A stretch of 5,336 nt of DNA from a bacterium (GTDB lineage: Bacteria; Bdellovibrionota; FAC87; UBA2466): NCBI GenBank assembly GCA_019750655.1, contig JAIEOG010000208.1:1-5336 (forward strand). The letters run 5' to 3'. Both the position numbers and the translations under genes were made by a program. The notes below the pieces were generated by a model that worked only from the letters and a program-made list of their open reading frames with translations, was not told where the DNA came from and did not search any database. Positions 1 through 5,336 of this stretch are shown in pieces. Numbering within the stretch: the first letter of the stretch is position 1; each line of letters begins with the position of its first letter.

Positions 1-906
1 TCCCCAGTGGGTTCTGGCCAGGATGCTCTGACAGTTACTCTTTCGGCAAAACAGTAAGAGATCTTTAGCGGCCCGCCGCGCTGTTTCGGCTTTTGTGTAA
101 ACCGCAAAGCAAGTCGATCCCGTGCCTGACATAGCTGCGTGTAATGGCTGGGTTTTTTCCAGCTCCGCTAACACCTCTTGGATAAGCGGGTACTCCAACG
201 CAGCTACCGACTGCAGACTGTTTTCTGCACGCGTCAGGTAAGTCTTCAACGTCTTCCAATCCAAAGCCTTCGCCCCACCGTCCCACTTAACGCGCCGAGC
301 AAATGGCAACCCTAAGCTTCGGTACTTCGCGAACAACACCGGCGTCGGCGTCGCGCGAGGCGGTAGCACTAATAAGAAGCTGAGATTCTCCCGGACTGGT
401 TTCGACACGCGGACAGCTTGTCGCTTCTCCCCAATCCCTTCGACCCAGCTCGGTGTGTCTCCCAAAAAGAAGGGGACATCTGCGCCCAGTCCCAGAGCAA
501 TCTGCTCGGCCGTCGCCTCGTCGATTTGCCCTTGCCGCCGAAGCTCGGCGAGTAAGCTGCCTGCATTCGAACTTCCGCCGCCTAACCCAGCGCCCATCGG
601 CACGCGCTTTTGGATTTCCACTGACCAGGCACTCTCGCCACGGAGTGCTTTCTCCGCCGCGCGGAAAACCAGATTCTCTCTTCCTTGAGGAAGGCCCTTA
701 GTGGGGACGGGCGCATCCGGCGCCCAAACGGCTTCGACTTCCAGCTTCGAGGAGGGCTCTAGCCGCAGCTCGTCCCCAAAGTCCAACGGCCAGAAAAGGC
801 TCTGGATCAGGTGGTAACCATCGGCGCGTCGGCCCACAATCCGCAGCCCTAGATTGAGCTTCGCGGGAGAGCTTACGCACAGGCTTTTTTGACGGCTGGA
901 AAGAAT
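1..906 (-). CDS. ispE: 4-diphosphocytidyl-2-C-methyl-D-erythritol kinase, 3' end outside the window
   Basis: This GHMP-family kinase phosphorylates the 2-hydroxyl of CDP-methylerythritol with ATP, a cytosolic step of the MEP isoprenoid pathway. Read on the minus strand from 906, the N-terminus carries SPAKLNL (about residues 13-19, with the conserved Lys), followed by GRRADGYH (25-32). The ATP-binding glycine/serine loop PMGAGLGGGSSNAG is at 103-116, GADVPFFLG with the conserved Asp is at about 141-149, and the C-terminal GHMP motif MSGTGST is at 259-265. All 302 residues in the window are open, close to the family's usual 280-310, so only a few codons are probably missing past base 1. The frame is closed upstream by a stop at 955-957 and has no ATG, GTG or TTG before the first motif. 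ATT at 904-906, 7 bases after AGGAG, is the best start; CTG at 880-882 is the alternative. The gene is divergent from all others here. The family call is very secure; the start is inferred. Confidence 0.95.
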   Translation of the reverse strand, partial: MLSSRQKSLCVSSPAKLNLGLRIVGRRADGYHLIQSLFWPLDFGDELRLEPSSKLEVEAVWAPDAPVPTKGLPQGRENLVFRAAEKALRGESAWSVEIQKRVPMGAGLGGGSSNAGSLLAELRRQGQIDEATAEQIALGLGADVPFFLGDTPSWVEGIGEKRQAVRVSKPVRENLSFLLVLPPRATPTPVLFAKYRSLGLPFARRVKWDGGAKALDWKTLKTYLTRAENSLQSVAALEYPLIQEVLAELEKTQPLHAAMSGTGSTCFAVYTKAETARRAAKDLLLFCRKSNCQSILARTHWG

Positions 907-913
907 ATGTGCG

Positions 914-918
914 CTCCT
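914..918 (-). promoter_or_regulatory. Ribosome binding site deciding the ispE start
   Basis: On the minus strand this reads AGGAG, with 7 bases to an in-frame ATT at 904-906. No comparable purine run precedes the other possible start (CTG at 880-882). It is therefore the main evidence for an ATT start. Confidence 0.5.
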
Positions 919-1077
919 ACGGTTTCGCTCAGAAAAGCGAATAAAGTGAGATCCTTAGCCGAAGTACCGTCGGTTTGAGAAGGCGGAATGTCTAGGCCCC
1001 GCGCGAATGCCGTCGGGAACCCGATATAAAGCCCCATAGTTTCAATTACTTAAATCCCCGATCTTAGGCACGCCACT

Positions 1078-1090
1078 TGTATTGCATACA
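1078..1090. repeat. Short perfect inverted repeat, possible operator
   Basis: TGTAT and ATACA are perfect 5-base arms around a TGC spacer. The repeat lies about 40 bases upstream of the small membrane-protein gene, in the divergent region where a regulator could bind. Arms this short often arise by chance, so the regulatory role is only a suggestion. Confidence 0.2.
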
Positions 1091-1131
1091 TACAGGATTT
1101 TCGGTGGGCCTGTGCCCAACCGCGGGGAAAA

Positions 1132-1404
1132 ATGCGAAATCTGCTTCAATACGCCTACAGCATTCTGGTGTTTTTCGGAGTGCTGAGCACCGCCTATTTG
1201 GCGATGAATAAGGAAGGCAATGGGCGCCTGCCGTTGCGCGCGATGCAGGAGCCTGCCCTGCGCCAAGAAGCCGGTCTAGTCGATCCCGCAGTGACCCAGC
1301 TTTTCCAAATGGAAGACGCGCTCTCGCGCTTAGATTCCACGGAAAAAACCGAAGCGCGTACACCGTCGCGCATTGAAATCATTCTCAACAGCAAATCCCG
1401 CTAA
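1132..1404 (+). CDS. Small single-helix membrane protein of unknown function
   Basis: The 90-residue product begins with a short basic leader (MRN) and one hydrophobic segment at about residues 6-25 (YSILVFFGVLSTAYLAM is its core). A hydrophilic tail of about 65 residues rich in Glu, Arg and Ser follows. There is no clear signal-peptidase site after the helix, so a signal anchor with the tail outside the cytoplasm is more likely than a secreted protein. ATG at 1132 follows GGGGA (1124-1128) with tight 3-base spacing, a mediocre ribosome site. The gene ends 38 bases before lpxH on the same strand and may be cotranscribed with it. I do not recognise a family. The hydrophobic segment and position support it as real more than the opposing minus-strand frames, which show no domain features. 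Confidence 0.65.
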   Translation: MRNLLQYAYSILVFFGVLSTAYLAMNKEGNGRLPLRAMQEPALRQEAGLVDPAVTQLFQMEDALSRLDSTEKTEARTPSRIEIILNSKSR

Positions 1405-1442
1405 GTAGCCTGAGTCTTAGGTTCGTGGTAAGTCTTCCCACG

Positions 1443-2183
1443 ATGTCCGCGATTTTTCTCTCCGACGTCCATCTCAAAGACGGCAATAGCGTTAAGACGC
1501 AGCTGGTGATCCGATTCCTGCAGCAAGTCGCTTCAGGTTTTGAGCAAGTCTATATCTTGGGAGATCTTTTTGACGTCTGGCCCGGAACGACGGCGTACCA
1601 GCTCGAGCGTTATAAGCCCGTTCTCGAGGCACTCGGGGAACTCGTCCGCGGTGGTCACCAAGTGCATTACCTCGAGGGCAACCACGACTTTCGCTTGGGT
1701 GAGTACTTCCGCGACACGCTGGGTGTGAAAGTCTATCCAGATGCCATCGAAGAAAATTGGAACGGCCGGCGCATCCTCATGGTCCATGGCGATCTCGCAA
1801 ATCCAAACGAAAAGGGCGCCAAAGCACTGCGCAGCCTTTTGCGCGCGGATCTTTTGCACTTTGTCCTAACCCGCATTCCCCAAACGTGGCTCTACGGCTT
1901 GGGAAGAAATGCTTCGCGTCTAAGCCGCAAGTTTCAATCCCGCGTGCCACTCGATGAAACCAAAGTGCGCGGGATCTACCGCGAAGCGGCGCGTAGTTAT
2001 TTCCGCAACGGCAAAGACGTCGTCATCATGGGCCACACGCACCTTCCCGACCATTTTCAGGAAAATGTCGGCGAGCGGTCCTGCGATTACTACAACCTCG
2101 GAGACTGGGTGCGCCACTTCACCTACCTTGAGTTTGATGGCCGCGAGTTCTATACTAAGACCCATCCCGTAAAGTCTCTCTAA
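1443..2183 (+). CDS. lpxH: UDP-2,3-diacylglucosamine diphosphatase (LpxH-type metallophosphoesterase)
   Basis: LpxH hydrolyses UDP-2,3-diacylglucosamine to lipid X and UMP at the cytoplasmic membrane face, the fourth step of lipid A synthesis. From ATG at 1443 the protein is 246 residues, close to the 240 of the E. coli enzyme. It shows the metallophosphoesterase metal ligands in order: SDVHL (D8, H10), GDLFDVW (D41), GNHD (N80, H81), HGD (H115) and GHTH (H198, H200). YYNLGDWV near the C-terminus is also typical of the LpxH group. D8, H10 and D41 fall at the same numbers as in E. coli only with this start. An in-frame GTG at 1425 would add six residues and is less likely. Neither start has a strong ribosome site. 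A related LpxH2-type or other UDP-sugar phosphoesterase role is possible, but the lipid A assignment is the most likely. Confidence 0.9.
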   Translation: MSAIFLSDVHLKDGNSVKTQLVIRFLQQVASGFEQVYILGDLFDVWPGTTAYQLERYKPVLEALGELVRGGHQVHYLEGNHDFRLGEYFRDTLGVKVYPDAIEENWNGRRILMVHGDLANPNEKGAKALRSLLRADLLHFVLTRIPQTWLYGLGRNASRLSRKFQSRVPLDETKVRGIYREAARSYFRNGKDVVIMGHTHLPDHFQENVGERSCDYYNLGDWVRHFTYLEFDGREFYTKTHPVKSL

Positions 2184-2188
2184 AGAGA
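2175..2188 (+). other. Small hairpin over the lpxH stop codon and the next ribosome site
   Basis: TCTCT (2175-2179) pairs perfectly with AGAGA (2184-2188) around a 4-base loop that contains most of the lpxH TAA (2181-2183). The right arm is the only purine-rich stretch that could serve as the Shine-Dalgarno of the gene starting at 2196. The stem could therefore make its translation depend on ribosomes finishing lpxH. There is no T-run, so it is not a terminator. The function is inferred. Confidence 0.3.
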
Positions 2189-2195
2189 AAAATCC

Positions 2196-3485
2196 ATGCC
2201 TGAATCGTCTCCACGGAGTACTGAGTTTCAGTATTGGGAAGAGCCCTCGGCCCAGTGGGCGTCGCGCCTTTCTGCGTTGAAAGCCCAAGGCACCGACGAA
2301 GTGCATTGCTTCATTCCCTGGGGCTTGCACGAATCCGTGCGAGGTATTCGCGATTTTTCCAAAACCTCCAAACTGCGTCTCGAGCGTTTCCTGTCCCAAG
2401 CGCATGCCGCGGGAATCACCGTACGTGTGACGGTGGGTTTCCCTCCGCGCCGTGAAAGCTTACCGGATTGGGCATTGCCTCTCGGAGAAATCTCGGCACT
2501 CGTTCCCGCAGGCATTTGGAAATGGGGCGCGCAGGATCTGGCGCTTACGCGCATTCCTAGCTTGCACGACGATCCTTTCTTTCTCGAGTTTCTCGAATTT
2601 GTCTCCGACACATTCGCGTTGCTCTCGCTCTACCGGTTTCCCGAGGGCCCACTCGTCGGAGTGCACGTCGATTGGGGCGTCTACAAAGCCGATCAAGGCG
2701 CGTCACTCGCCGGATCGTACGGAAACTTTTTGCAGGAACGTTACCCGCAAGCGAGCTTAATCAATATTCGCTACGGCGCTACGTTCCGCGATTACGCCAC
2801 TGCGACCTCCGCACAGGGTATGCGCGTTTTATTAGAGAAGCGCCCTTGGCTCGCTGCGTATGACTACAAACATTGCCGCGCGCGCCTCTTGCAGGATCGC
2901 GGGGAAGCTTTGCTCAACCTGCCGACGGCGGGGCCTTTAACAGATCTTCTCGCCTTCGAAATGCCGCAAGTCCGGGCCGAGAAGGCTTCCTGGGCGATAG
3001 CCGTTGACCCCACGCTTTTAGAGTCCGGCGCGGAATCGATGTACCCCTTCACGCCACTCGGTTTCGCACATGCTCAAGCAGGAGCGGCCTTCCGTCTCTG
3101 GGAGCACTTGCGTGCCAAAGCAACCCGCGGTGGTGCGAAACTCCATTTGCTGCCGACACAGGGCGACTGCCCCGCCGAGCGTGTAACGGTTGTGGCAGGG
3201 CGTTTCTTAGAACTACAGTCAGCACGTCTCTTGCGAGCTTGGGCGGAAGCCGGCGCGCGCGTGTGCTTTCCGCTGGGGCTCCCGCAATACGACGAGAACT
3301 TGGCCGGCATTGATTGGAAGGCATCGTCTCCCAAGCCTGCGTTGCGTGGGGACGGCCTCACTCGGCGGTGGGCGATGGGCATGGGCGAGTTTGTTTTCCC
3401 GGAATCCCCGGGCGCTCCGGAGAACGATTTCTGGGACAAACTCAGGCGCTTTGATGGAGAGCCGCACCTAGGAGCCACACCATGA
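2196..3485 (+). CDS. GH35/GH42-like (clan GH-A) protein, probably lacking the normal catalytic site
   Basis: The 429-residue protein has no signal peptide or membrane segment and should be cytoplasmic. The N-terminal half resembles the TIM barrel of beta-galactosidases. VHCFIPWGLHES then GIRDFS (36-54) matches the family pattern of a strand, W-x-x-HE, then G-x-(F/R)-DF. It is followed by a helix, AAGITVRVTVGF (71-82) and LPDW (89-92). At 151-163, GPLVGVHVDWGVY aligns with the GH35 acid/base segment (family form GPII-V-VENEYG-Y), but the NE pair is replaced, so the proton-donor glutamate seems absent. FEMP (254-257) before SW (265-266) could correspond to the GH42 nucleophile region. Residues 328-360 form a strand-helix-strand like the flavodoxin-type trimerisation domain of GH42. 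The gene starts 12 bases after lpxH and overlaps the next gene by ATGA. The fold assignment is by motif resemblance only. Substrate and activity are unknown, and a non-catalytic sugar-binding role is plausible. Confidence 0.7.
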   Translation: MPESSPRSTEFQYWEEPSAQWASRLSALKAQGTDEVHCFIPWGLHESVRGIRDFSKTSKLRLERFLSQAHAAGITVRVTVGFPPRRESLPDWALPLGEISALVPAGIWKWGAQDLALTRIPSLHDDPFFLEFLEFVSDTFALLSLYRFPEGPLVGVHVDWGVYKADQGASLAGSYGNFLQERYPQASLINIRYGATFRDYATATSAQGMRVLLEKRPWLAAYDYKHCRARLLQDRGEALLNLPTAGPLTDLLAFEMPQVRAEKASWAIAVDPTLLESGAESMYPFTPLGFAHAQAGAAFRLWEHLRAKATRGGAKLHLLPTQGDCPAERVTVVAGRFLELQSARLLRAWAEAGARVCFPLGLPQYDENLAGIDWKASSPKPALRGDGLTRRWAMGMGEFVFPESPGAPENDFWDKLRRFDGEPHLGATP

Positions 3486-4168
3486 GCTGGGATCTCCCCC
3501 ATTTTCCTCCTGTCACCGAAGCAGACCGCTTGGCGATTGCGGAGCATTTAGGGCTTCAGAGTTTCTCGTTCCTCTACACCGAGAAGGTGGGCAAAGAATT
3601 TTTGCGAGCGGTGGTTTACGGGCCGGGAGGCGCGGAGGCTTTGTTGAACCCCGATGCCGCGGATTCCCACTTACCTCGCCTGGAGCGCCAGCACCCAGGT
3701 TCCTTGGCGGAACGCGCGCCATTTGCGGCGGACAACCTGGCCCAGGTCCTTTTGCCCTTTCCGCTGCGCCTTTGGTTTGAAACGCGGCCGGCCGAAGCCA
3801 GTGGTTCGTTGACCTGCTCTGATCCGCAGTGGGCGCGGTCATTAGGCGAGCTCGGCCAGGCGATCCAAGCTTTGGAAACAGCCCTCCAGCGCACGGAAAT
3901 CAGTGTTTTGGAACTGACCAGCGAAGGCCGAGAACCCATCCGGCTTTTTTTCCACTGTGTCCGTAAGCGTTTCTTGGTCCTCGGCCGGTTGCCGGAGGCC
4001 TTGGCGGACAAGGAAGCCCTGCGCCGTTTGGGTGCGAGTTTCCAATGGATTCAACTGAGCCCCGCCGCCTTTTCGACCTTCAGCGGGCAGGTGCTCGAGC
4101 TGCGCCAAGTTTTGGAAACCCTCTCCCAGCCAGCCAAGGCAGCCAGCGCCGATCCGTTGCCGTTGTAA
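3482..4168 (+). CDS. Protein of unknown family, translationally coupled to the GH-like gene
   Basis: I do not recognise this 228-residue protein. It appears soluble, with no signal peptide or membrane helix. The first 100 residues alternate short hydrophobic strands (FSFLY, FLRAVVYG, LLPFPLRLWFE) with loops. Residues about 117-138 form a likely amphipathic helix (SLGELGQAIQALETALQR). A beta-rich stretch follows (ISVLEL, IRLFFHCV, RFLVLGRL) and then a last helix near 203-216. The C-terminal dozen residues are Ala/Pro/Ser-rich and probably disordered. The start is well defined: ATG at 3482 overlaps the upstream TGA by four bases (ATGA) and sits 7 bases after AGGAG (3470-3474). Tight coupling suggests the two products are needed together, perhaps as partners. 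Base composition resembles its neighbours, so there is no sign of recent transfer. Confidence 0.85.
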   Translation: MSWDLPHFPPVTEADRLAIAEHLGLQSFSFLYTEKVGKEFLRAVVYGPGGAEALLNPDAADSHLPRLERQHPGSLAERAPFAADNLAQVLLPFPLRLWFETRPAEASGSLTCSDPQWARSLGELGQAIQALETALQRTEISVLELTSEGREPIRLFFHCVRKRFLVLGRLPEALADKEALRRLGASFQWIQLSPAAFSTFSGQVLELRQVLETLSQPAKAASADPLPL

Positions 4169-4251
4169 TCCCGCCCAAAGCCTGGTAGCTAACTTGGTTT
4201 TGGTTCCTTGCCCCGTAGCGGGGCCTGGGGTCACCACCCAAGTCCAGGAGG
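4169..4251 (+). promoter_or_regulatory. rpsF leader with nested stems, candidate S6:S18 autoregulatory element
   Basis: The 92-base gap before rpsF can fold into a layered structure. The outer stem is ACTTGG (4192-4197) with CCAAGT (4238-4243), a perfect 6-bp match. Inside it TGGT (4201-4204) can pair with ACCA (4233-4236), and a 6-bp apical hairpin pairs GCCCCG (4210-4215) with CGGGGC (4219-4224) over a TAG loop. The outer stem ends two bases before the AGGAGG ribosome site (4246-4251). rpsF leaders in many bacteria are known to carry an S6:S18-binding RNA that represses translation. This one is in the right place, but I have not matched it to that consensus. A promoter may also lie here, though none is clear. 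Confidence 0.45.
4246..4251 (+). promoter_or_regulatory. Strong Shine-Dalgarno of rpsF
   Basis: AGGAGG, a full anti-SD match, ends 9 bases before the ATG at 4261. It is the strongest ribosome binding site in the window, as expected for a highly expressed ribosomal protein. Confidence 0.85.
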
Positions 4252-4260
4252 AAGTGGCAA

Positions 4261-4650
4261 ATGTCGTATGCTTCGAGCCACACGTACGAAACGGTTTATA
4301 TTCTTCGCCCCAGCGTCGCTGACGCAAACGCGGGCGCTCTTTCCGCTAAAGTAGACAGCGTTATTGAGAAATTCGAAGGCGCCATTAAGTCGAAAGACGA
4401 TTGGGGCATGCGCGAACTCGCCTACCCAATCGACAACGAAGGCATGGGCAAATTCAATGTCGTCGTTTACACGGGTAAAGGCGGCGTGGTGGACGAGATT
4501 GAACGCCACTTCAAAATCTCCAACGACGTGCTCCGCTTCATGACGGTCAACGTCGAAGCCGACTACGATTACGGCAAGAACAAGAAAGCCATCTTGGCAG
4601 CGGAAGAAGAAATGAAGAAAATCCGCGAAGCTAAGAAAAAAGGCCCCTAA
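4261..4650 (+). CDS. rpsF: 30S ribosomal protein S6
   Basis: S6 binds 16S rRNA in the platform of the small subunit as a heterodimer with S18. The 129-residue product shows the family pattern through its ferredoxin-like fold: YETVYILRPSV (9-19) as the first strand, DDWGMRELAYPI (46-57), and the helix and final strand VVDEIERHFKISNDVLRFMTV (76-96). The region after about residue 103 is a charged helix rich in Lys and Glu ending in KKKGP. It is more basic than the acidic tail that RimK extends with glutamate in E. coli S6. The start is fixed by AGGAGG at 4246-4251. It probably heads an operon with priB and the DUF2232-like gene, and is likely autoregulated through its leader. The rpsR partner gene is not in the window. 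Confidence 0.97.
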   Translation: MSYASSHTYETVYILRPSVADANAGALSAKVDSVIEKFEGAIKSKDDWGMRELAYPIDNEGMGKFNVVVYTGKGGVVDEIERHFKISNDVLRFMTVNVEADYDYGKNKKAILAAEEEMKKIREAKKKGP

Positions 4651-4659
4651 TCCTTAGGG
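4645..4659 (+). other. Perfect hairpin spanning the rpsF stop codon
   Basis: CCCTAA (4645-4650), which contains the rpsF TAA, pairs with TTAGGG (4654-4659) around a TCC loop. No T-run follows, so it is unlikely to terminate transcription. It stands just upstream of the GAGG (4663-4666) that serves the next gene and may adjust priB translation relative to rpsF, or protect an mRNA end. The role is inferred. Confidence 0.35.
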
Positions 4660-4673
4660 ATTGAGGCTCTCGA

Positions 4674-5003
4674 TTGTCAGCTCCCGAAAATACTGTACGG
4701 CTCGTCGGTAAAATCAGCCGTCTGAGCCCTGTGAAATACACCCCATCGGGGGTTGCTGTACGTGAAGCAACCCTCGCAGTACCGCAGTCTTCCCTGGGAA
4801 AAACCAGCGTGGGTTACCACGAGGTTTTTTTCGCAGGCGATCTTGCGGAATTGCACACGCAGAAATTCCGGATCGGATCTCGAGTGGATGTTACGGGGAC
4901 GCTCTGGAGCCGCGAATTCCGCAATCGCCGCGGCGATAAGGTCAACGAAACGAAAGTCATTGTGTCCGAAGCGGCACTGCTTCCGGCAAAAGGTTCCGCA
5001 TGA
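4674..5003 (+). CDS. priB: PriB-like primosomal replication protein N (single OB-fold, ssDNA-binding)
   Basis: PriB helps PriA reload the replisome at stalled forks and binds single-stranded DNA as an OB-fold dimer. The 109-residue product begins with a strand like that of SSB/PriB (VRLVGKISRLSPVKYTPSG, residues 8-26). The TPSG turn matches the SPSG of E. coli PriB, and IGSRVDVTG (67-75) matches VGSRITVQG there. It ends soon after the last strand and lacks the acidic tip that SSB uses to bind partners, so PriB fits better than SSB. Location directly after rpsF is the classical priB site. The start is TTG at 4674, 7 bases after GAGG (4663-4666). It is the first start in frame after a stop at 4662-4664. 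The gene overlaps the next by ATGA. A short SSB paralogue remains possible. Confidence 0.8.
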   Translation: MSAPENTVRLVGKISRLSPVKYTPSGVAVREATLAVPQSSLGKTSVGYHEVFFAGDLAELHTQKFRIGSRVDVTGTLWSREFRNRRGDKVNETKVIVSEAALLPAKGSA

Positions 5004-5336
5004 CGGCCTCTCAGAAACCTGCACAGCCCCCGGATTTTCTGCTGCTGTTCTCACTCGCGTGCTTAAGCTCCTTCGCGTTTTGCTTTTTTCTCCTGGCTCC
5101 CTTGCCGGTGCTGTACGCGCAGATGCGTTTTTCCGATCCCTTGCCTAAGGCTATGGCGCTAGCGGGAGCCGTAATCGCGATTGTGAGTTTGCCTTTCCCG
5201 ATGCCGTGGATCGCGGTCAGTTTCACGCTGGCAGTCGTCACCGCAGACCAGGTTTACCGCAGAGGCCGCTTACTCCCCGCACTGGTCACGGGTGTCGGTG
5301 CCGCGACCGCCGTCGAGATGAAGGAGAAGAAGGCCC
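5000..5336 (+). CDS. Multi-pass membrane protein, DUF2232/YybS-like, 3' end outside the window
   Basis: Only the first 112 residues are in the window. After a polar leader of 12 residues, a long hydrophobic segment (13-40, containing FLLAPLPVLYA) is followed by a short loop. Two further segments, about 52-64 and 70-82, are separated by a Pro-rich turn (PFPMP). A basic stretch YRRGR (86-90) follows, and then a glycine/alanine-rich region (91-105) that could start another helix. The APLPV motif in the first helix and the position in the rpsF operon suggest the DUF2232 family of inner-membrane proteins, whose function is not established. ATG at 5000 overlaps the priB TGA (ATGA) and lies 6 bases after AAAGG (4989-4993), so translation is probably coupled. 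Other multi-pass families cannot be excluded from the fragment. Confidence 0.75.
   Translation, partial: MTASQKPAQPPDFLLLFSLACLSSFAFCFFLLAPLPVLYAQMRFSDPLPKAMALAGAVIAIVSLPFPMPWIAVSFTLAVVTADQVYRRGRLLPALVTGVGAATAVEMKEKKA

Larger units (their letters stand above)
907..1131. other. Divergent intergenic region between ispE and the plus-strand genes
   Basis: These 225 bases should hold the promoters for both directions, but I could not identify a pair of -35/-10 boxes with confident spacing on either strand. It contains a 6-bp hairpin (924-929 with 936-941) in the ispE leader, a small perfect dyad at 1078-1090, and a hairpin at 1105-1118 just ahead of the plus-strand gene. No tRNA or recognisable coding sequence is visible. 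A 13-codon ATG frame at 988-1029 has no support. Confidence 0.6.

Noticed and set aside
453..701. Two plus-strand open frames of about 80 residues opposite ispE
   Set aside because: Both are complements of the conserved IspE glycine loop and adjoining sequence, which fixes the minus strand as coding.
988..1029. 13-codon ATG frame in the divergent region, a possible leader peptide
   Set aside because: There is no clear ribosome site, no run of regulatory codons and no attenuator-like hairpin pair after it.
1409..1421. Imperfect hairpin between the small gene and lpxH, considered as a terminator
   Set aside because: The stem is only five pairs including a G-T pair, and no T-run follows.
1425..1442. 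GTG at 1425 as the lpxH start, adding six residues
   Set aside because: The ATG at 1443 puts D8, H10 and D41 at the same positions as in E. coli LpxH, and most family members begin just before this strand. The extension has no better ribosome site.
1920..2405. 161-residue minus-strand open frame opposite lpxH and the GH-like gene
   Set aside because: It is antisense to two well-supported genes and shows no recognisable motif.
3074..3547. 157-residue minus-strand open frame
   Set aside because: It is Arg/Pro/Ser-rich, as expected of the complement of G+C-rich coding DNA, and crosses the well-defined ATGA junction at 3482.
4210..4224. GC-rich hairpin before rpsF as a Rho-independent terminator of the upstream genes
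   Set aside because: It is followed by CTGGGG rather than T residues, and it fits better as the tip of the larger leader structure.
3842..4327. 161-residue minus-strand open frame
   Set aside because: It runs across the rpsF leader and start region opposite real genes, and has no domain features.

Overview
The window looks like chromosomal housekeeping DNA from a Gram-negative bacterium of moderately high G+C content. LpxH (lipid A synthesis) implies a lipid A outer membrane. The order ribosomal protein S6, then a small OB-fold protein, then a multi-pass membrane protein resembles the rpsF-rpsR-DUF2232-rplI neighbourhood known from deltaproteobacterial and Bdellovibrio-type genomes, with ispE nearby. 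The lineage is an inference and is held loosely. There is no mobile element, CRISPR array, tRNA or rRNA, and no sign of a defence system.

Layout. The left 0.9 kb is most of ispE on the minus strand; its 3' end lies beyond base 1. Its frame contains no ATG, GTG or TTG ahead of the first conserved motif, and the best start is an ATT placed 7 bases after an AGGAG. About 225 bases of divergent intergenic DNA follow. All remaining genes read on the plus strand: a 90-residue single-helix membrane protein, lpxH, a 429-residue protein resembling GH35/GH42 beta-galactosidases, a 228-residue protein of unknown family coupled to it by an ATGA overlap, then rpsF with a structured leader and a strong AGGAGG, a priB-like gene with a TTG start, and the 5' part of a DUF2232/YybS-like membrane protein that runs off the right edge.

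How the genes may work together. Small gaps and ATGA overlaps suggest two cotranscribed groups, 1132-4168 and 4261 onward, which may form one unit because no convincing terminator separates them. The first group joins a lipid A enzyme to two uncharacterised cytoplasmic proteins. The second is a ribosomal and replication-restart operon. The most unusual items are the glycosidase-like protein, whose catalytic acid/base glutamate appears to be replaced, the orphan protein coupled to it, the ATT start of ispE, the nested stems in front of rpsF, and the presence of a PriB-like gene with no rpsR beside it.
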